In this document: positions 9,003-17,089 of the stretch, piece by piece
Numbering within the stretch: position 1 is the first letter of the stretch
Layout: the number at the start of each line of letters is the position of its first letter
DNA from: an uncultured Flammeovirgaceae bacterium
Lineage (GTDB): Bacteria; Bacteroidota; Bacteroidia; Cytophagales; Cyclobacteriaceae
DNA length: 43,416 nt
Direction of reading: 5' to 3'
Assembly (NCBI GenBank): GCA_937899105.1
Contig: CALBPF010000090.1
Location: 1 to 43,416, forward strand
Made by a program: the position numbers and the translations under genes
The notes under the pieces: model-generated
What the model was told of the DNA's origin: nothing
The model's database searches: none
Seen by the model: only the letters and a program-made list of their open reading frames with translations

Positions 9003-10307
9003 TTAAAGGAATATGTGGGTCTGTAAGACAAGTCCATTTACCCTGTCAGGTTCTTCACCTGTATAGTTATTTAGAGTCGAGCGATACTCAAGAGTAATCT
9101 TAGCATGGTGTCCATTAATGAACCAGTTAGCTCCTGCTTGAAAAGTATTTCCGGCGTTTTCGAAAGCTTCATAATCCCGGGTACTATAGGCTATGTATGG
9201 CATGAATCTACCTTTCTCAGTGAATTTCGGCAATAAATAACCCACGTGAGTATAGAATGACGATCCGGTACCGTAGGTAGTACCCAAAGCGTAATTTTCA
9301 CCATAGTCGAAATTATAGTAAACGGCGTAGGCGTTTAAAACGCCCTCGCCTACCGGAGCATCATAAAATGCATCAACAGCAAAATGAGTGACGTCGTTGG
9401 CGGAAACATTACCGATATCATCCACAGTGACGGTACCATCACCATGATTAAAGAATCCCGCCCCGATATTAAATACAGTCTTTTTTCCAAGGTAGGTGCC
9501 TACTCGATAGGGTAGCTTGTTTGATTCCTGATCTAAAAACTGATAATCCAAATATCCTGTGACAATCAATCCCGCATCATCGGGTTCAAGCTCGTTGACA
9601 GCCGTGCCAGCGGCCACAGCACGACCTGAATACGTTACTGTTCCTGGAGCAGGATCTGCACTTGACCCTAATCCATTTACAATAGGTTCATTTACGGCTA
9701 ATGTGTATCTCAGTTTATCAAATTTTCCCTTAGCGTAAATCCCCAAATGTCTGGCAAACTGATCGGACAAACCCAACTGCGCCCATGCTTGACGGTAGTT
9801 ATCCTGAGTCATGAAATTTAGTGTACTTGCGCTGGTCAATCGACTCAAACCATTCCAATAATGCAAGCCTCCGCCCAGATAGACAGCATCGTTTTGGGTA
9901 ACCTTAAATTCAGTCCAAGCCCCATGTAAAAAAAGCTGTGGCCCGTTTATAGTCGAACGGTTCGTACTAGTATTACCAATCGGATCAGCGTTTGAACCGG
10001 TTAATGTATTCAGCCCAAAATGTGTAAGAATTAGAAATCTGGATGAAATTTGAGCGTAGGCTAAAAACCTGGACCTACGTATACGCATGGTGAAACTTTG
10101 CGGGTCAACATCATTATCAAGGTTGCCATCTTCGGCCCAAATCTGATGCCAGGTTATAAATCGGATATACTTATTACCCTCTTCATTTAGTTTTAGAGTC
10201 AAAGGTTTATACGACCTATCCTCATCACCTTCCTCAGTTTGTGAAAACGTAGTGATATTTAAGGTAAAAATAGCCGCAACAAAGACTGCTGTCGTTAGTT
10301 TTTTCAT
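9003..10307 (-). CDS. outer-membrane porin-like beta-barrel protein
   Basis: The 434-residue protein starts with a signal peptide (MKKLTTAVFVAAIFTLNITTFSQ, likely cleaved near residue 23). The remainder alternates polar and hydrophobic residues, is rich in Tyr/Gly/Asn, and ends in an aromatic-terminated strand (LVLQTHIFL), as expected of an outer-membrane barrel. It resembles the phosphate-selective porin O/P group, though I would not assert the substrate. As first gene of the acetate operon it probably lets the solute cross the outer membrane. It ends 17 bp before the DUF4212 gene. Its leader contains the large dyad described separately, so it is probably the regulated entry point of the operon. 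Confidence 0.85.
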   Translation of the reverse strand: MKKLTTAVFVAAIFTLNITTFSQTEEGDEDRSYKPLTLKLNEEGNKYIRFITWHQIWAEDGNLDNDVDPQSFTMRIRRSRFLAYAQISSRFLILTHFGLNTLTGSNADPIGNTSTNRSTINGPQLFLHGAWTEFKVTQNDAVYLGGGLHYWNGLSRLTSASTLNFMTQDNYRQAWAQLGLSDQFARHLGIYAKGKFDKLRYTLAVNEPIVNGLGSSADPAPGTVTYSGRAVAAGTAVNELEPDDAGLIVTGYLDYQFLDQESNKLPYRVGTYLGKKTVFNIGAGFFNHGDGTVTVDDIGNVSANDVTHFAVDAFYDAPVGEGVLNAYAVYYNFDYGENYALGTTYGTGSSFYTHVGYLLPKFTEKGRFMPYIAYSTRDYEAFENAGNTFQAGANWFINGHHAKITLEYRSTLNNYTGEEPDRVNGLVLQTHIFL

Positions 10308-10311
10308 TCTG

Positions 10312-10362
10312 TTGAAATTTTAGTTGTCTATGTTTGAAAAAGACGGCCGTCTAAAATTTCAA
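10312..10362 (-). promoter_or_regulatory. nested inverted repeats in the leader of the acetate operon
   Basis: CTAAAATTTCAA at 10351-10362 and TTGAAATTTTAG at 10312-10323 are perfect 12-bp inverted arms with a 27-bp spacer. The upstream end of the spacer carries a perfect 12-bp palindrome, AGACGGCCGTCT, at 10341-10352. The inner arm edge is 5 nt from the porin ATG at 10307. The element could be a double operator, or a leader hairpin that hides the translation start. No TAnnTTTG box with good spacing was found next to it. Confidence 0.6.
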
Positions 10363-10430
10363 TGAACTAAGGTTATTTTTTTTAGGTTCCGATGTTCAAT
10401 TCAGCATATACTTTTGGTAATTATATAGCT

Positions 10431-10850
10431 CTAGTCTCGAAAACGCTCCCACTTAATCACCATAAACTTATCACCAAGCTCTGTAATAAGCATGCCAGAT
10501 TCACTTAAATAGTCACTATTTGCCATTGTTTCCAATAGTTCGGTATGATTTAATATTCTATAGGTAGGACGGTAGTCATAACGTTCAGGCGCCTTTATAT
10601 TATACTTTTTTACCCAATTCATAACAGATACATGGCTAACGCCAAGTAGTCTTTCTATTTCACGATAGCTAATACCTTCCAGGTGCAACTGTAGCGCTTT
10701 GATCACATAATAGTCATCAATTGTCTTACCTAACTTATTGACTGTAAAGAAGTAATAACATTTTTTACATTTGAATCTTTGCCGATTTTTTATAATACAA
10801 CTCTTGATAACAACAGAGGAATTGCATTATGGAAAAGGCGGTTTCAGCAT
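10431..10850 (-). pseudogene. IS1 InsA-like zinc-ribbon/HTH protein gene with an in-frame stop
   Basis: Reading from an ATG at 10850, the frame hits TAA at 10827-10829 after seven codons, then stays open to its stop at 10431. The codons after the TAA encode CNSSVVIKSC, then QRFKCKKCYYFFTV, which is the second half of an InsA-type zinc ribbon. An HTH follows (YREIERLLGVSHVSVMNWV), then a C-terminal segment ending MVIKWERFRD. In relatives the first ligand pair is normally Cys-Pro-x-Cys; here it reads Phe-Pro-stop-Cys, so two changes hit the same motif. The only later start is GTG at 10706, which would give a 91-residue HTH protein without the zinc ribbon. No InsB/transposase catalytic half or terminal repeat is nearby. 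It may be a decayed stand-alone regulator rather than a recent insertion. Confidence 0.7.
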
Positions 10851-11174
10851 AACTATATCAAGTTAGCATATATATATTAAATTAGCAAAATTTCTTTAAA
10901 CGTGATACCAGTTATATTTTTAACCGATGCGAGACTTTTAACCAGGATTAGTATTCAAAATGTTACTCAATTGAATCTAGCTGGTGTACTGCTTTCTTGT
11001 GTCTTGCACACAAAAACTGTTTAAATAAGTCTATTGAATTTAATTAGTTTTTATTAGCAAAGTCAATAAATCATGTTTAGGAACTACCTGTTATTGGCGC
11101 TGTGTAATTTCAAAAAGAAGCCTATCTATTCGATAGTTACAACACGAATTAAGATTAAATAAAATCGCCTGACA
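10851..11174. other. AT-rich intergenic spacer
   Basis: No credible coding frame is seen in these 324 bp. One short hairpin is visible, TTGTGT at 10997-11002 with ACACAA at 11008-11013 around a 5-nt loop, but it lacks a T-run on either strand and is not called a terminator. Confidence 0.6.
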
Positions 11175-11204
11175 ACAAAAAAGCTCAGACGTTTAGCCTG
11201 AGCT
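11175..11204 (-). terminator. intrinsic terminator of tRNA-Arg
   Basis: On the minus strand AGCTCAG pairs with CTGAGCT (plus 11198-11204 and 11182-11188) around a 9-nt loop and is followed by a run of T residues. It lies 13 bp past the 3' end of the tRNA, which it should terminate. Confidence 0.85.
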
Positions 11205-11216
11205 CGCTTTTCTTAG

Positions 11217-11290
11217 TGACCTTGTCAGGATTCAAACCTGAAACCTCCTGAGCCGTAATCAGGTGCTCTATTCAGTTGAGCTACAAGGCC
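11217..11290 (-). tRNA. tRNA-Arg (anticodon ACG)
   Basis: The 74-nt minus-strand sequence folds as a cloverleaf. The acceptor arm GGCCTTG pairs with CAAGGTC (one G-T pair) and is followed by discriminator A. The D arm contains GCTCAACTGAATAGAGC. The anticodon arm is CCTGA/TCAGG around TTACGGC, so the anticodon is ACG (plus 11254-11256), read as ICG after deamination and decoding CGN arginine codons. The T arm is TCAGG/CCTGA around TTTGAAT. CCA is not encoded, as usual in Bacteroidota. Confidence 0.96.
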
Positions 11291-11306
11291 TTTATTAACT
11301 GAGATG

Positions 11307-11314
11307 CAAAGTTA
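11307..11314 (-). promoter_or_regulatory. -7 promoter box for tRNA-Arg
   Basis: TAACTTTG, matching the Bacteroidota TAnnTTTG -7 consensus, ends 16 bp before the tRNA 5' end at 11290 and is followed by CATC, a common continuation at strong promoters. A T-rich -33 region lies upstream but with shorter than ideal spacing. Confidence 0.6.
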
Positions 11315-11357
11315 TATAATTCATTCACTCAAAAAAAGGTACTTTTTTAAAAAACCT

Positions 11358-11365
11358 TATATTTG
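11358..11365 (+). promoter_or_regulatory. -7 promoter box for the 11405 gene
   Basis: TATATTTG matches TAnnTTTG exactly and lies 39 bp before the ATG at 11405, predicting a leader of about 30 nt. No clear TTTG -33 element is seen at the ideal distance. It is divergent from the tRNA-Arg promoter. Confidence 0.6.
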
Positions 11366-11404
11366 CCCGCCACAATAAATAGCACCGAAAAAGGTTAATA
11401 GAGT

Positions 11405-12169
11405 ATGGTTAAAAAGCTCATTTTATTATTCGTAATATCAGGTTTATCGTTCAGCGCTTTTGCCACCGAGGGCGATGGGGGAAAAGATAAACCTCGCGCG
11501 AAATTGGGTACACTTAAAATACGTGAAAGAAAGGCGAGACCAGACATACCAGGTACTTTTCTTGTTGAGTTAGGTTGGAATGTCCAAATGAGTAGCCCTA
11601 GTGAATTGGACAATACGCTATTGGGCTCACGTACGGTTAATCTTTATTATTTCTACAATATTGAGCTGCCATTTGCAGGTGGCCGTTTTGAGCTTATGCC
11701 AGGAATTGGTCTCGGACTGGATAGGTTCAAATTTGAAGATGATGTTACCATCGTAGAGGCGCTTGATGACAATGGCAACGAATTTTTCGATGTCGTAGAA
11801 CTTGAAGATCAAGATGTAAAAAAATCAATGCTCATTTCAAACTATATAGATATTCCATTAGAATTACGGTTTTACTCCAATCCAAATGATAAAAGAAAAA
11901 GCTTTAAGGCAGGAATAGGTTTTAAAGCGGGAATACTGTACAGCGCCCATACTAAAACCAAGATAGATGACGGCGGTATCGAGAAAACTAAGATTAAAGA
12001 TGATTTTGGTCTTAATCGCTTTCGCTATGGAATAACAGGTAGAATTGGCGTTGGAGGATTTAATCTTTTCTATTACTATAGCTTACAAGACTTATATGAG
12101 AAAAATGAAGGACCACTGAACTCAGATGTCCATCATGTAACAGTTGGGTTATCCTTCATTGGTTTCTAA
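11405..12169 (+). CDS. outer-membrane beta-barrel protein (PorT/OmpA-barrel-like)
   Basis: The 254-residue protein has a signal peptide (MVKKLILLFVISGLSFSAFA) followed by a charged linker (GDGGKDKPRAKLGTLKIRERKARPD). A small barrel fold follows: YYFYNIELPFAGGRFELMPGIGLGLDRFKF, a hydrophilic loop, then strands such as LELRFYSNPN, KAGIGFKAGILYSAHT and HHVTVGLSFIGF at the end. This resembles the outer-membrane beta-barrel (PorT-like) class common in Bacteroidota, of unknown individual function. It has its own -7 box and is a single-gene unit. Its stop TAA (12167-12169) abuts the stop of the convergent gene at 12170 with no spacer, so no terminator fits between them. Confidence 0.8.
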   Translation: MVKKLILLFVISGLSFSAFATEGDGGKDKPRAKLGTLKIRERKARPDIPGTFLVELGWNVQMSSPSELDNTLLGSRTVNLYYFYNIELPFAGGRFELMPGIGLGLDRFKFEDDVTIVEALDDNGNEFFDVVELEDQDVKKSMLISNYIDIPLELRFYSNPNDKRKSFKAGIGFKAGILYSAHTKTKIDDGGIEKTKIKDDFGLNRFRYGITGRIGVGGFNLFYYYSLQDLYEKNEGPLNSDVHHVTVGLSFIGF

Positions 12170-12946
12170 TCAGCGCCCTTTAAAGGTAGGTTTCCTCTTT
12201 TCTTTAAAAGCAGCCACGCCTTCAAGATAGTCCGACGTGCTTCCCGCTATTTCTTGGCTGTAGGCTTCATAATCAAGCATCTCATCCAGCGAAGCGTTAC
12301 CCGACTTATTGAGCATCTTCTTCATTATACCAATGGCCTTGGTAGGAGCGTTAGCATAGTAATCCGTGTATTCAGTTACTGCATTATCGAGATCTGCCAA
12401 TGGGACTACTTTATTAACCAAGCCTATTTCAAAGGCCTGCTTACCTTTTATTTTACTACCCATAGTTGCTAATTCAAACGCTTTAACTGAACCTACCAAC
12501 CTGGGAAGGAAATACGATGATCCGGAATCCAGTACCAGTCCGATGTTAACAAACACCTCAGTAAGCATAGCCTCTTCCGCTGCTACAATAAGATCGCATG
12601 CCAGTGCAATGGAGCACCCTGCTCCCGCCGCTACTCCATTCAGGCGGCAAATAATAGGCTTGGGCAAGTTACGCATGGCCCTGATGATTGGATTATATCG
12701 CTTGTGCAAAGAGTCAATAAATGATCGTGCGCCTGCTTCAGAAGCTTTCAGATCTTGTCCCGAACAAAAAGCCTTCCCGTTTCCTGTAAGCACAACTACT
12801 CGTACTTCACTGTCGCGCCCGATGGTTTTTAGGACGTCTTGCAGTTCGAAGGTGATTTGGTCATTTAGGGCATTATAAACATCAGGCCTGTTTAACGTAA
12901 CTGTAGCTACGCCATTCTTTTTGCTGAACTCAATTAAATCGTACAT
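12170..12946 (-). CDS. paaG: enoyl-CoA hydratase/isomerase family protein, PaaG-like
   Basis: The 258-residue crotonase-fold protein contains the oxyanion-hole segments AFCSGQDLKA and NGVAAGAGCSIALACDLIVA, and the PaaG-type FVNIGLVLDSGSSYFLPRLVG, whose Asp (D140) matches the catalytic Asp of PaaG, the 1,2-epoxyphenylacetyl-CoA/oxepin isomerase of phenylacetate breakdown. A general enoyl-CoA isomerase role is equally possible because no other paa gene is present. A TTG two codons upstream could be read in frame, but the ATG at 12946 is the better start. It follows the PAP2-like gene by 9 bp and probably ends the rpoN transcription unit. Confidence 0.8.
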   Translation of the reverse strand: MYDLIEFSKKNGVATVTLNRPDVYNALNDQITFELQDVLKTIGRDSEVRVVVLTGNGKAFCSGQDLKASEAGARSFIDSLHKRYNPIIRAMRNLPKPIICRLNGVAAGAGCSIALACDLIVAAEEAMLTEVFVNIGLVLDSGSSYFLPRLVGSVKAFELATMGSKIKGKQAFEIGLVNKVVPLADLDNAVTEYTDYYANAPTKAIGIMKKMLNKSGNASLDEMLDYEAYSQEIAGSTSDYLEGVAAFKEKRKPTFKGR

Positions 12947-12955
12947 AATCAAATA

Positions 12956-13576
12956 CTAGCTAGATAAATAGATTGATGTAAAACATACGCCAAAGCCCAA
13001 TACTGATCCTATACCAACCTCTGCAGGGCTATGTACTCCCAGATAAAGTCGTGATGAATTCACAACGCCTGCAAGAAGTAAGATGAGTATAATAGGCCAG
13101 AATAATAGGCTATCCGGGTACTTTATTTGAGTGGCTATCATACAGCCCAACATCCCCCAGACTCCCGCAGCATGAACGCTTACTTTGAAAAATATAGTAA
13201 TGATTGTAATCAAAACTACCACAGCTGTAACTGTTCCGAAAAGAATGATCATAGTTTGCCCAAGCGCCAGCCTGTAGGCAAACATATAAACGGTAAGACC
13301 GTGATAGGCTGAAATAAAAAGAAATGGCATGATCCGCTCTTTTCGATCTTCCAGCTTCAAACTAGTTATTGACGATGTGATCTTGAGGGCGCCTATACTA
13401 ATGGCGGGAATAATGAAGGTTATCGCAAAGACCAAGCCTGTAATTGCCAACATATTAGTACTATCAATCGGGCGCAATGCATTGGGAGAAAACAAAAAGA
13501 GTATAATTAACAATACCGTTGACAGCAGTAATGGATGGAATACATAGGAAACGAACTCCGCAATTCTTCTGGTCAC
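12956..13576 (-). CDS. PAP2-like phosphatase family membrane protein
   Basis: The 206-residue protein has about six hydrophobic segments. Degenerate PAP2 motifs are present: LKLEDRKERIMPF (C1-like), KVSVHAAGVWG (C2-like, with His) and SSRLYLGVHSPAEVGIG (C3-like, with Arg and His). The usual final Asp of C3 is Glu here, which is common in Bacteroidota members. It may act on a lipid phosphate or pyrophosphate in the envelope. The start is GTG at 13576, overlapping the rpoN stop by 1 nt (TAGTG), so translation is probably coupled to rpoN. Confidence 0.75.
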   Translation of the reverse strand: MTRRIAEFVSYVFHPLLLSTVLLIILFLFSPNALRPIDSTNMLAITGLVFAITFIIPAISIGALKITSSITSLKLEDRKERIMPFLFISAYHGLTVYMFAYRLALGQTMIILFGTVTAVVVLITIITIFFKVSVHAAGVWGMLGCMIATQIKYPDSLLFWPIILILLLAGVVNSSRLYLGVHSPAEVGIGSVLGFGVCFTSIYLSS

Positions 13577-15012
13577 TATAGTTCCTTTCTTAACCTTGCA
13601 ACGGGGATATTTAGTTGCTCACGATATTTGGCTACGGTCCTTCGTGCTATGTTGTAGCCTTTTGATTTCAATAGTTTCTCAAGCTTATCATCTGATAGCG
13701 GTTTTAATTTCTCTTCACCGTCAATTATCATTTTTAACTCATTTTTCACTTCACGACTGCTGACATCTTCACCTGAGTCCGTAGCTATCCCCTCAGAAAA
13801 GAAATATTTCAACGGGAAAATGCCAAAATCAGTTTGCACGGCTTTACTATTTGCGACACGCGAAACTGTAGATATATCCATATGTATTATATTGGCAATA
13901 TCCTTTAAGATCATCGGGCGAAGCTTACTTTCATCGCCTTCGAGAAAATACTCATACTGAAAATCAACAATGGCCCTCATGGTATTAAGCAAAGTGTTTT
14001 GTCGTTGCTTAATAGCATCTATAAACCATTTAGCGGCATCTAGTTTTTGCTTGACGAAAGACACCGTATCCTTTAATTTCTTATCTTTTTTATCACTTTT
14101 ATCATAGGCCTTAAACATCTCAGTATAAGACCTGCTCACTCTTAATTCAGGAGCATTTCTGCTATTAAGGGCTATCTCCAGCTCTCCGTTATTATTGGTC
14201 AGAATGAAATCGGGGATCAAAAACTGAGTTCTAACGAGCCCTGCAGAGCTTCCTCCGGGTTTAGGATTGAGCTTTCTTATCAGCTCAATAGCATCTTTCA
14301 CAAAGTCCTCATCCTCGATGTCAAGTTTCTTCATTATTTTGGAATAGTGCTTTTTTGTAAACTCAGCAAAGCACTCTTCTAAAATTTTAGTAGCTACATA
14401 AACATCAATGTTCTGTTCGTCCTGCCTGCGTTCAAGCTGAAGTAAAAGGCATTCCTGTAAGCTTCTGGCGCCAATACCAGGAGGATCAAATGTCTGGATC
14501 TTCCTCAGGATCTCCTCAACTTCATCGATGTCTGTCTCAATATTTTGTGAGAACGCAAGGTCGTTGATTATGGCATCCAGATCTCGCCTGATGTAACCGT
14601 CGCTTTCAATACTGCCCAAAAGCTGCTGCCCAATAACCGTTTGACGTTCATCCAGCTTTAAGAAACCGAGTTGATCCTGAAGCCTTTCATTAAGCGTGGA
14701 ATGCATGGCAATAGGCATCTCTCTATCTTCATTATCTCCATCGCCCTGCATTTTATAACCGCTGAAATCATCGTCGCGCAGGTAGTCCTCTACATCAATC
14801 TCCTCACTATTGTCTGAGGTATCCTCGTCACCAAAATCTTCAGTAGCTTCCTCCGGTTCATCCATCCCCTCCTCTAAGGCAGGATTATCTTCTAACTCCT
14901 CCTCAACTCTTGACTCCAACTCTGCTGTAGGTATTTGCAAAAGTTTGATGAACTGTATTTGTTGGGGAGATAATTTTTGTTGTAAACTTTGGGTTAAACC
15001 AAGTTTTTGCAT
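13576..15012 (-). CDS. rpoN: RNA polymerase sigma-54 factor
   Basis: The 478-residue protein shows the full sigma-54 layout. Region I is Gln/Leu-rich (LTQSLQQKLSPQQIQFIKLLQIP) with DNPALEE, followed by an acidic region II with many Asp/Glu. The core-binding domain contains QTFDPPGIGARSLQECLLLQL, and the helix-turn-helix segment is DISTVSRVANSKAVQTDFGIFPLKYFFS. The C-terminal RpoN box-like helix is ARRTVAKYREQLNIPVARLRKEL, where Bacteroidota RpoN proteins read ARRTVAKYREQL. It recognises -24/-12 promoters with AAA+ activators, none of which is encoded in this window. Divergent from asnS; an inverted repeat sits in its upstream region. Confidence 0.96.
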   Translation of the reverse strand: MQKLGLTQSLQQKLSPQQIQFIKLLQIPTAELESRVEEELEDNPALEEGMDEPEEATEDFGDEDTSDNSEEIDVEDYLRDDDFSGYKMQGDGDNEDREMPIAMHSTLNERLQDQLGFLKLDERQTVIGQQLLGSIESDGYIRRDLDAIINDLAFSQNIETDIDEVEEILRKIQTFDPPGIGARSLQECLLLQLERRQDEQNIDVYVATKILEECFAEFTKKHYSKIMKKLDIEDEDFVKDAIELIRKLNPKPGGSSAGLVRTQFLIPDFILTNNNGELEIALNSRNAPELRVSRSYTEMFKAYDKSDKKDKKLKDTVSFVKQKLDAAKWFIDAIKQRQNTLLNTMRAIVDFQYEYFLEGDESKLRPMILKDIANIIHMDISTVSRVANSKAVQTDFGIFPLKYFFSEGIATDSGEDVSSREVKNELKMIIDGEEKLKPLSDDKLEKLLKSKGYNIARRTVAKYREQLNIPVARLRKEL

Positions 15013-15034
15013 CCGATGAATTTCGTTAAAAACT

Positions 15035-15075
15035 GCCTGAATTAAAAGATAAGCTAAAGATATTATATTTCAGGC
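15035..15075 (-). promoter_or_regulatory. rpoN upstream dyad containing a possible -7 box
   Basis: GCCTGAA (15035-15041) and TTCAGGC (15069-15075) are exact inverted arms with a 27-bp spacer. Inside them, TATCTTTA on the minus strand (15055-15062) is one base from the TAnnTTTG -7 consensus and would start rpoN transcription. The layout could be an operator flanking the rpoN promoter, but it may be chance. Confidence 0.35.
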
Positions 15076-15155
15076 ATTCTTTGACAAAAACGGCAGAATA
15101 ACGTTTTTTTGCGCCTCATTTTGCCTTTTTAATCTGCAAAATTTGTCAAACACTT

Positions 15156-16604
15156 ATGGCCATAATACAAGAAAAAAGAACTAAGATAATTGATCTGTTA
15201 CACACAGATCAGTTGGGAGAATCAGTAGTGGTAAAAGGATGGGTACGTACCTTTCGAAACAATCAGTTTATCGCTTTAAATGATGGTTCTACCTTAGAAA
15301 ATATGCAGGCCGTCATAGATTTTAGCGCTACCGATGAACAGCTACTAAAACGAATCAATACCGGAGCATGTATTGCCGTGAAGGGTGAGCTGGTCGAGTC
15401 CAAGGGCAAAGGACAATCTGTTGAATTAGTAGTGAGCGAAATTGAGATTTTAGGTGATGCCGACGCTGAGAAGTATCCATTACAACCAAAACGCCACTCT
15501 CTGGAATTTTTAAGGGAAATTGCACATTTGCGTGTGCGCACAAATACATTTAGCGCTATTTACCGGGTACGTCATATAATGATCTTTGCCGTACACAAAT
15601 TCTTTACAGAAAAGGGCTTTTATAATATCCACACCCCAATCATCACGGGGTCAGATGCTGAAGGCGCGGGAGAAATGTTTCGCGTAACTACTTTAGACGC
15701 CGTAAACCCGCCAAAAAACGAAAGTGGCGACCCTGATTTTTCGGAAGATTTCTTCGGTAAAGAGACCAATTTGACTGTTTCCGGCCAGTTAGAGGTTGAA
15801 ACCGCATGCCTGGCGCTTTCTGATGTATACACATTTGGGCCAACTTTTAGGGCTGAAAACTCAAATACATCCAGGCATCTGGCCGAATTCTGGATGATAG
15901 AGCCTGAAATGGCTTTTTATGATATAAATGATACCATGGAACTGGCAGAAGAGTTTGTGAAATATCTTGTGTCATACGCGCTACAGCATTGCACTAAGGA
16001 TTTGGAATTCTTAAATAGACGTGCCCTGGATGAGGAGAAAAACAAACCGCAAATAGAGCGCAGTGAACTGAGTTTAATTGAGCGACTTAAATTTGTGGCA
16101 AACAATGATTTTGAGAAGATCACTTACACCGAAGCCATTGAGATTCTAAGAAATTCCAAGCCAAACAAGAAAAAGAAGTTTCAATATCTTATTGATGAAT
16201 GGGGCGCTGACTTACAATCAGAGCATGAGCGATTTTTAGTCGAAAAGCATTTTAAAAAGCCTGTGATATTATACAACTATCCAAAAGACATAAAGGCATT
16301 TTACATGCGTCAAAATGACGATAACAAAACTGTGGCCGCCATGGATGTTCTTTTTCCCGGTATTGGGGAGATTATTGGTGGCTCTCAGCGAGAAGAAAGG
16401 TATGATGAGCTTATGGTTCGCATAGATGAATTGGGCATTCCGCAGGAGGATCTTGATTGGTACCTGGACTTAAGGAGATTTGGAACCGCCCCACATAGTG
16501 GGTTTGGATTAGGTTTTGAACGAATGATCCAGTTTGTGACCGGGATGACAAATATCAGAGATGTAATTCCTTTTCCCAGAACGCCGGATAACGCAGAGTT
16601 TTAG
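15156..16604 (+). CDS. asnS: asparaginyl-tRNA synthetase
   Basis: This 482-residue class IIb synthetase has an N-terminal OB-fold anticodon-binding domain (about 15-120, [21 protein letters not shown]). The catalytic domain has motif 1 near [26 protein letters not shown], motif 2 near [28 protein letters not shown] and motif 3 [16 protein letters not shown], followed by [17 protein letters not shown]. The [12 protein letters not shown] wording is typical of AsnRS, where AspRS differs. It charges tRNA-Asn in the cytoplasm. It is divergent from rpoN with a 143-bp gap, and convergent with the T9SS-signal gene 6 bp downstream. Confidence 0.96.
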   Translation: MAIIQEKRTKIIDLLHTDQLGESVVVKGWVRTFRNNQFIALNDGSTLENMQAVIDFSATDEQLLKRINTGACIAVKGELVESKGKGQSVELVVSEIEILGDADAEKYPLQPKRHSLEFLREIAHLRVRTNTFSAIYRVRHIMIFAVHKFFTEKGFYNIHTPIITGSDAEGAGEMFRVTTLDAVNPPKNESGDPDFSEDFFGKETNLTVSGQLEVETACLALSDVYTFGPTFRAENSNTSRHLAEFWMIEPEMAFYDINDTMELAEEFVKYLVSYALQHCTKDLEFLNRRALDEEKNKPQIERSELSLIERLKFVANNDFEKITYTEAIEILRNSKPNKKKKFQYLIDEWGADLQSEHERFLVEKHFKKPVILYNYPKDIKAFYMRQNDDNKTVAAMDVLFPGIGEIIGGSQREERYDELMVRIDELGIPQEDLDWYLDLRRFGTAPHSGFGLGFERMIQFVTGMTNIRDVIPFPRTPDNAEF

Positions 16605-16610
16605 AATTCG

Positions 16611-16973
16611 CTAGCGTTTGACAAATTTATAGGTTTCTCCGAAGTGACTTTCTTCATCACGAATAGCTACGAGGTAATAGCCCGGGGCGAGATCTTCAAT
16701 TTTTAAGGAGAACTCTTCTTCACTTATTTGATTGATCTCAACCTCAACCTCGCTACCAATAATATTATGAACGACTAGCTTCGGAGAGCTAAGTGTAGAG
16801 TTGGTAATTCTGACTTTTAAAACTTCAACGGCAGGATTTGGAAATAAGTGAATTGTATTCACAGTCCCCAGTTCCTCATTAGAGAATCGGTTAAGCTCGC
16901 CTGTTTGTGCATAAAGATCATTTCCAGCAACAAATAACAAAGACAAGATAACTATGAACTTCAGTTTTTTCAT
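16611..16973 (-). CDS. very small T9SS C-terminal-signal protein
   Basis: The 120-residue protein consists of a signal peptide (MKKLKFIVILSLLFVAGNDLYAQ), a short linker of about 15 residues and a type A T9SS sorting domain (about 40-120: HLFPNPAVEVLKVRITN, a VVHNIIGSEV strand, and SLKIEDLAPGYYLVAIRDEE with the final FVKR). The whole mature protein is thus nearly all sorting signal, with no room for a passenger domain. Normal cargo proteins carry large N-terminal domains. It might be a stand-alone small surface protein, a competitor or tuning factor of the secretion machine, or a remnant of a larger gene. It has its own upstream spacer of 116 bp. Confidence 0.85.
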   Translation of the reverse strand: MKKLKFIVILSLLFVAGNDLYAQTGELNRFSNEELGTVNTIHLFPNPAVEVLKVRITNSTLSSPKLVVHNIIGSEVEVEINQISEEEFSLKIEDLAPGYYLVAIRDEESHFGETYKFVKR

Positions 16974-17089
16974 TGTTTAGATTATAGCAAAAATTAGTCC
17001 AAATTTTATAATTTTTTATTTGAACAAACGTTGCAGTACATTTAAATGGTTACGGAGACAATCGGTAATTGTTGTGTTAGTAAGGTTAT

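Noticed and set aside
10431..10850. An intact IS1-type insertion sequence
   Set aside because: There is no InsB catalytic half, no terminal inverted repeats and no target duplication; only the zinc-ribbon/HTH part is found.
10997..11013. Small RNA or terminator at the TTGTGT/ACACAA hairpin
   Set aside because: Short stem, no T-run, no promoter box nearby on a matching strand.
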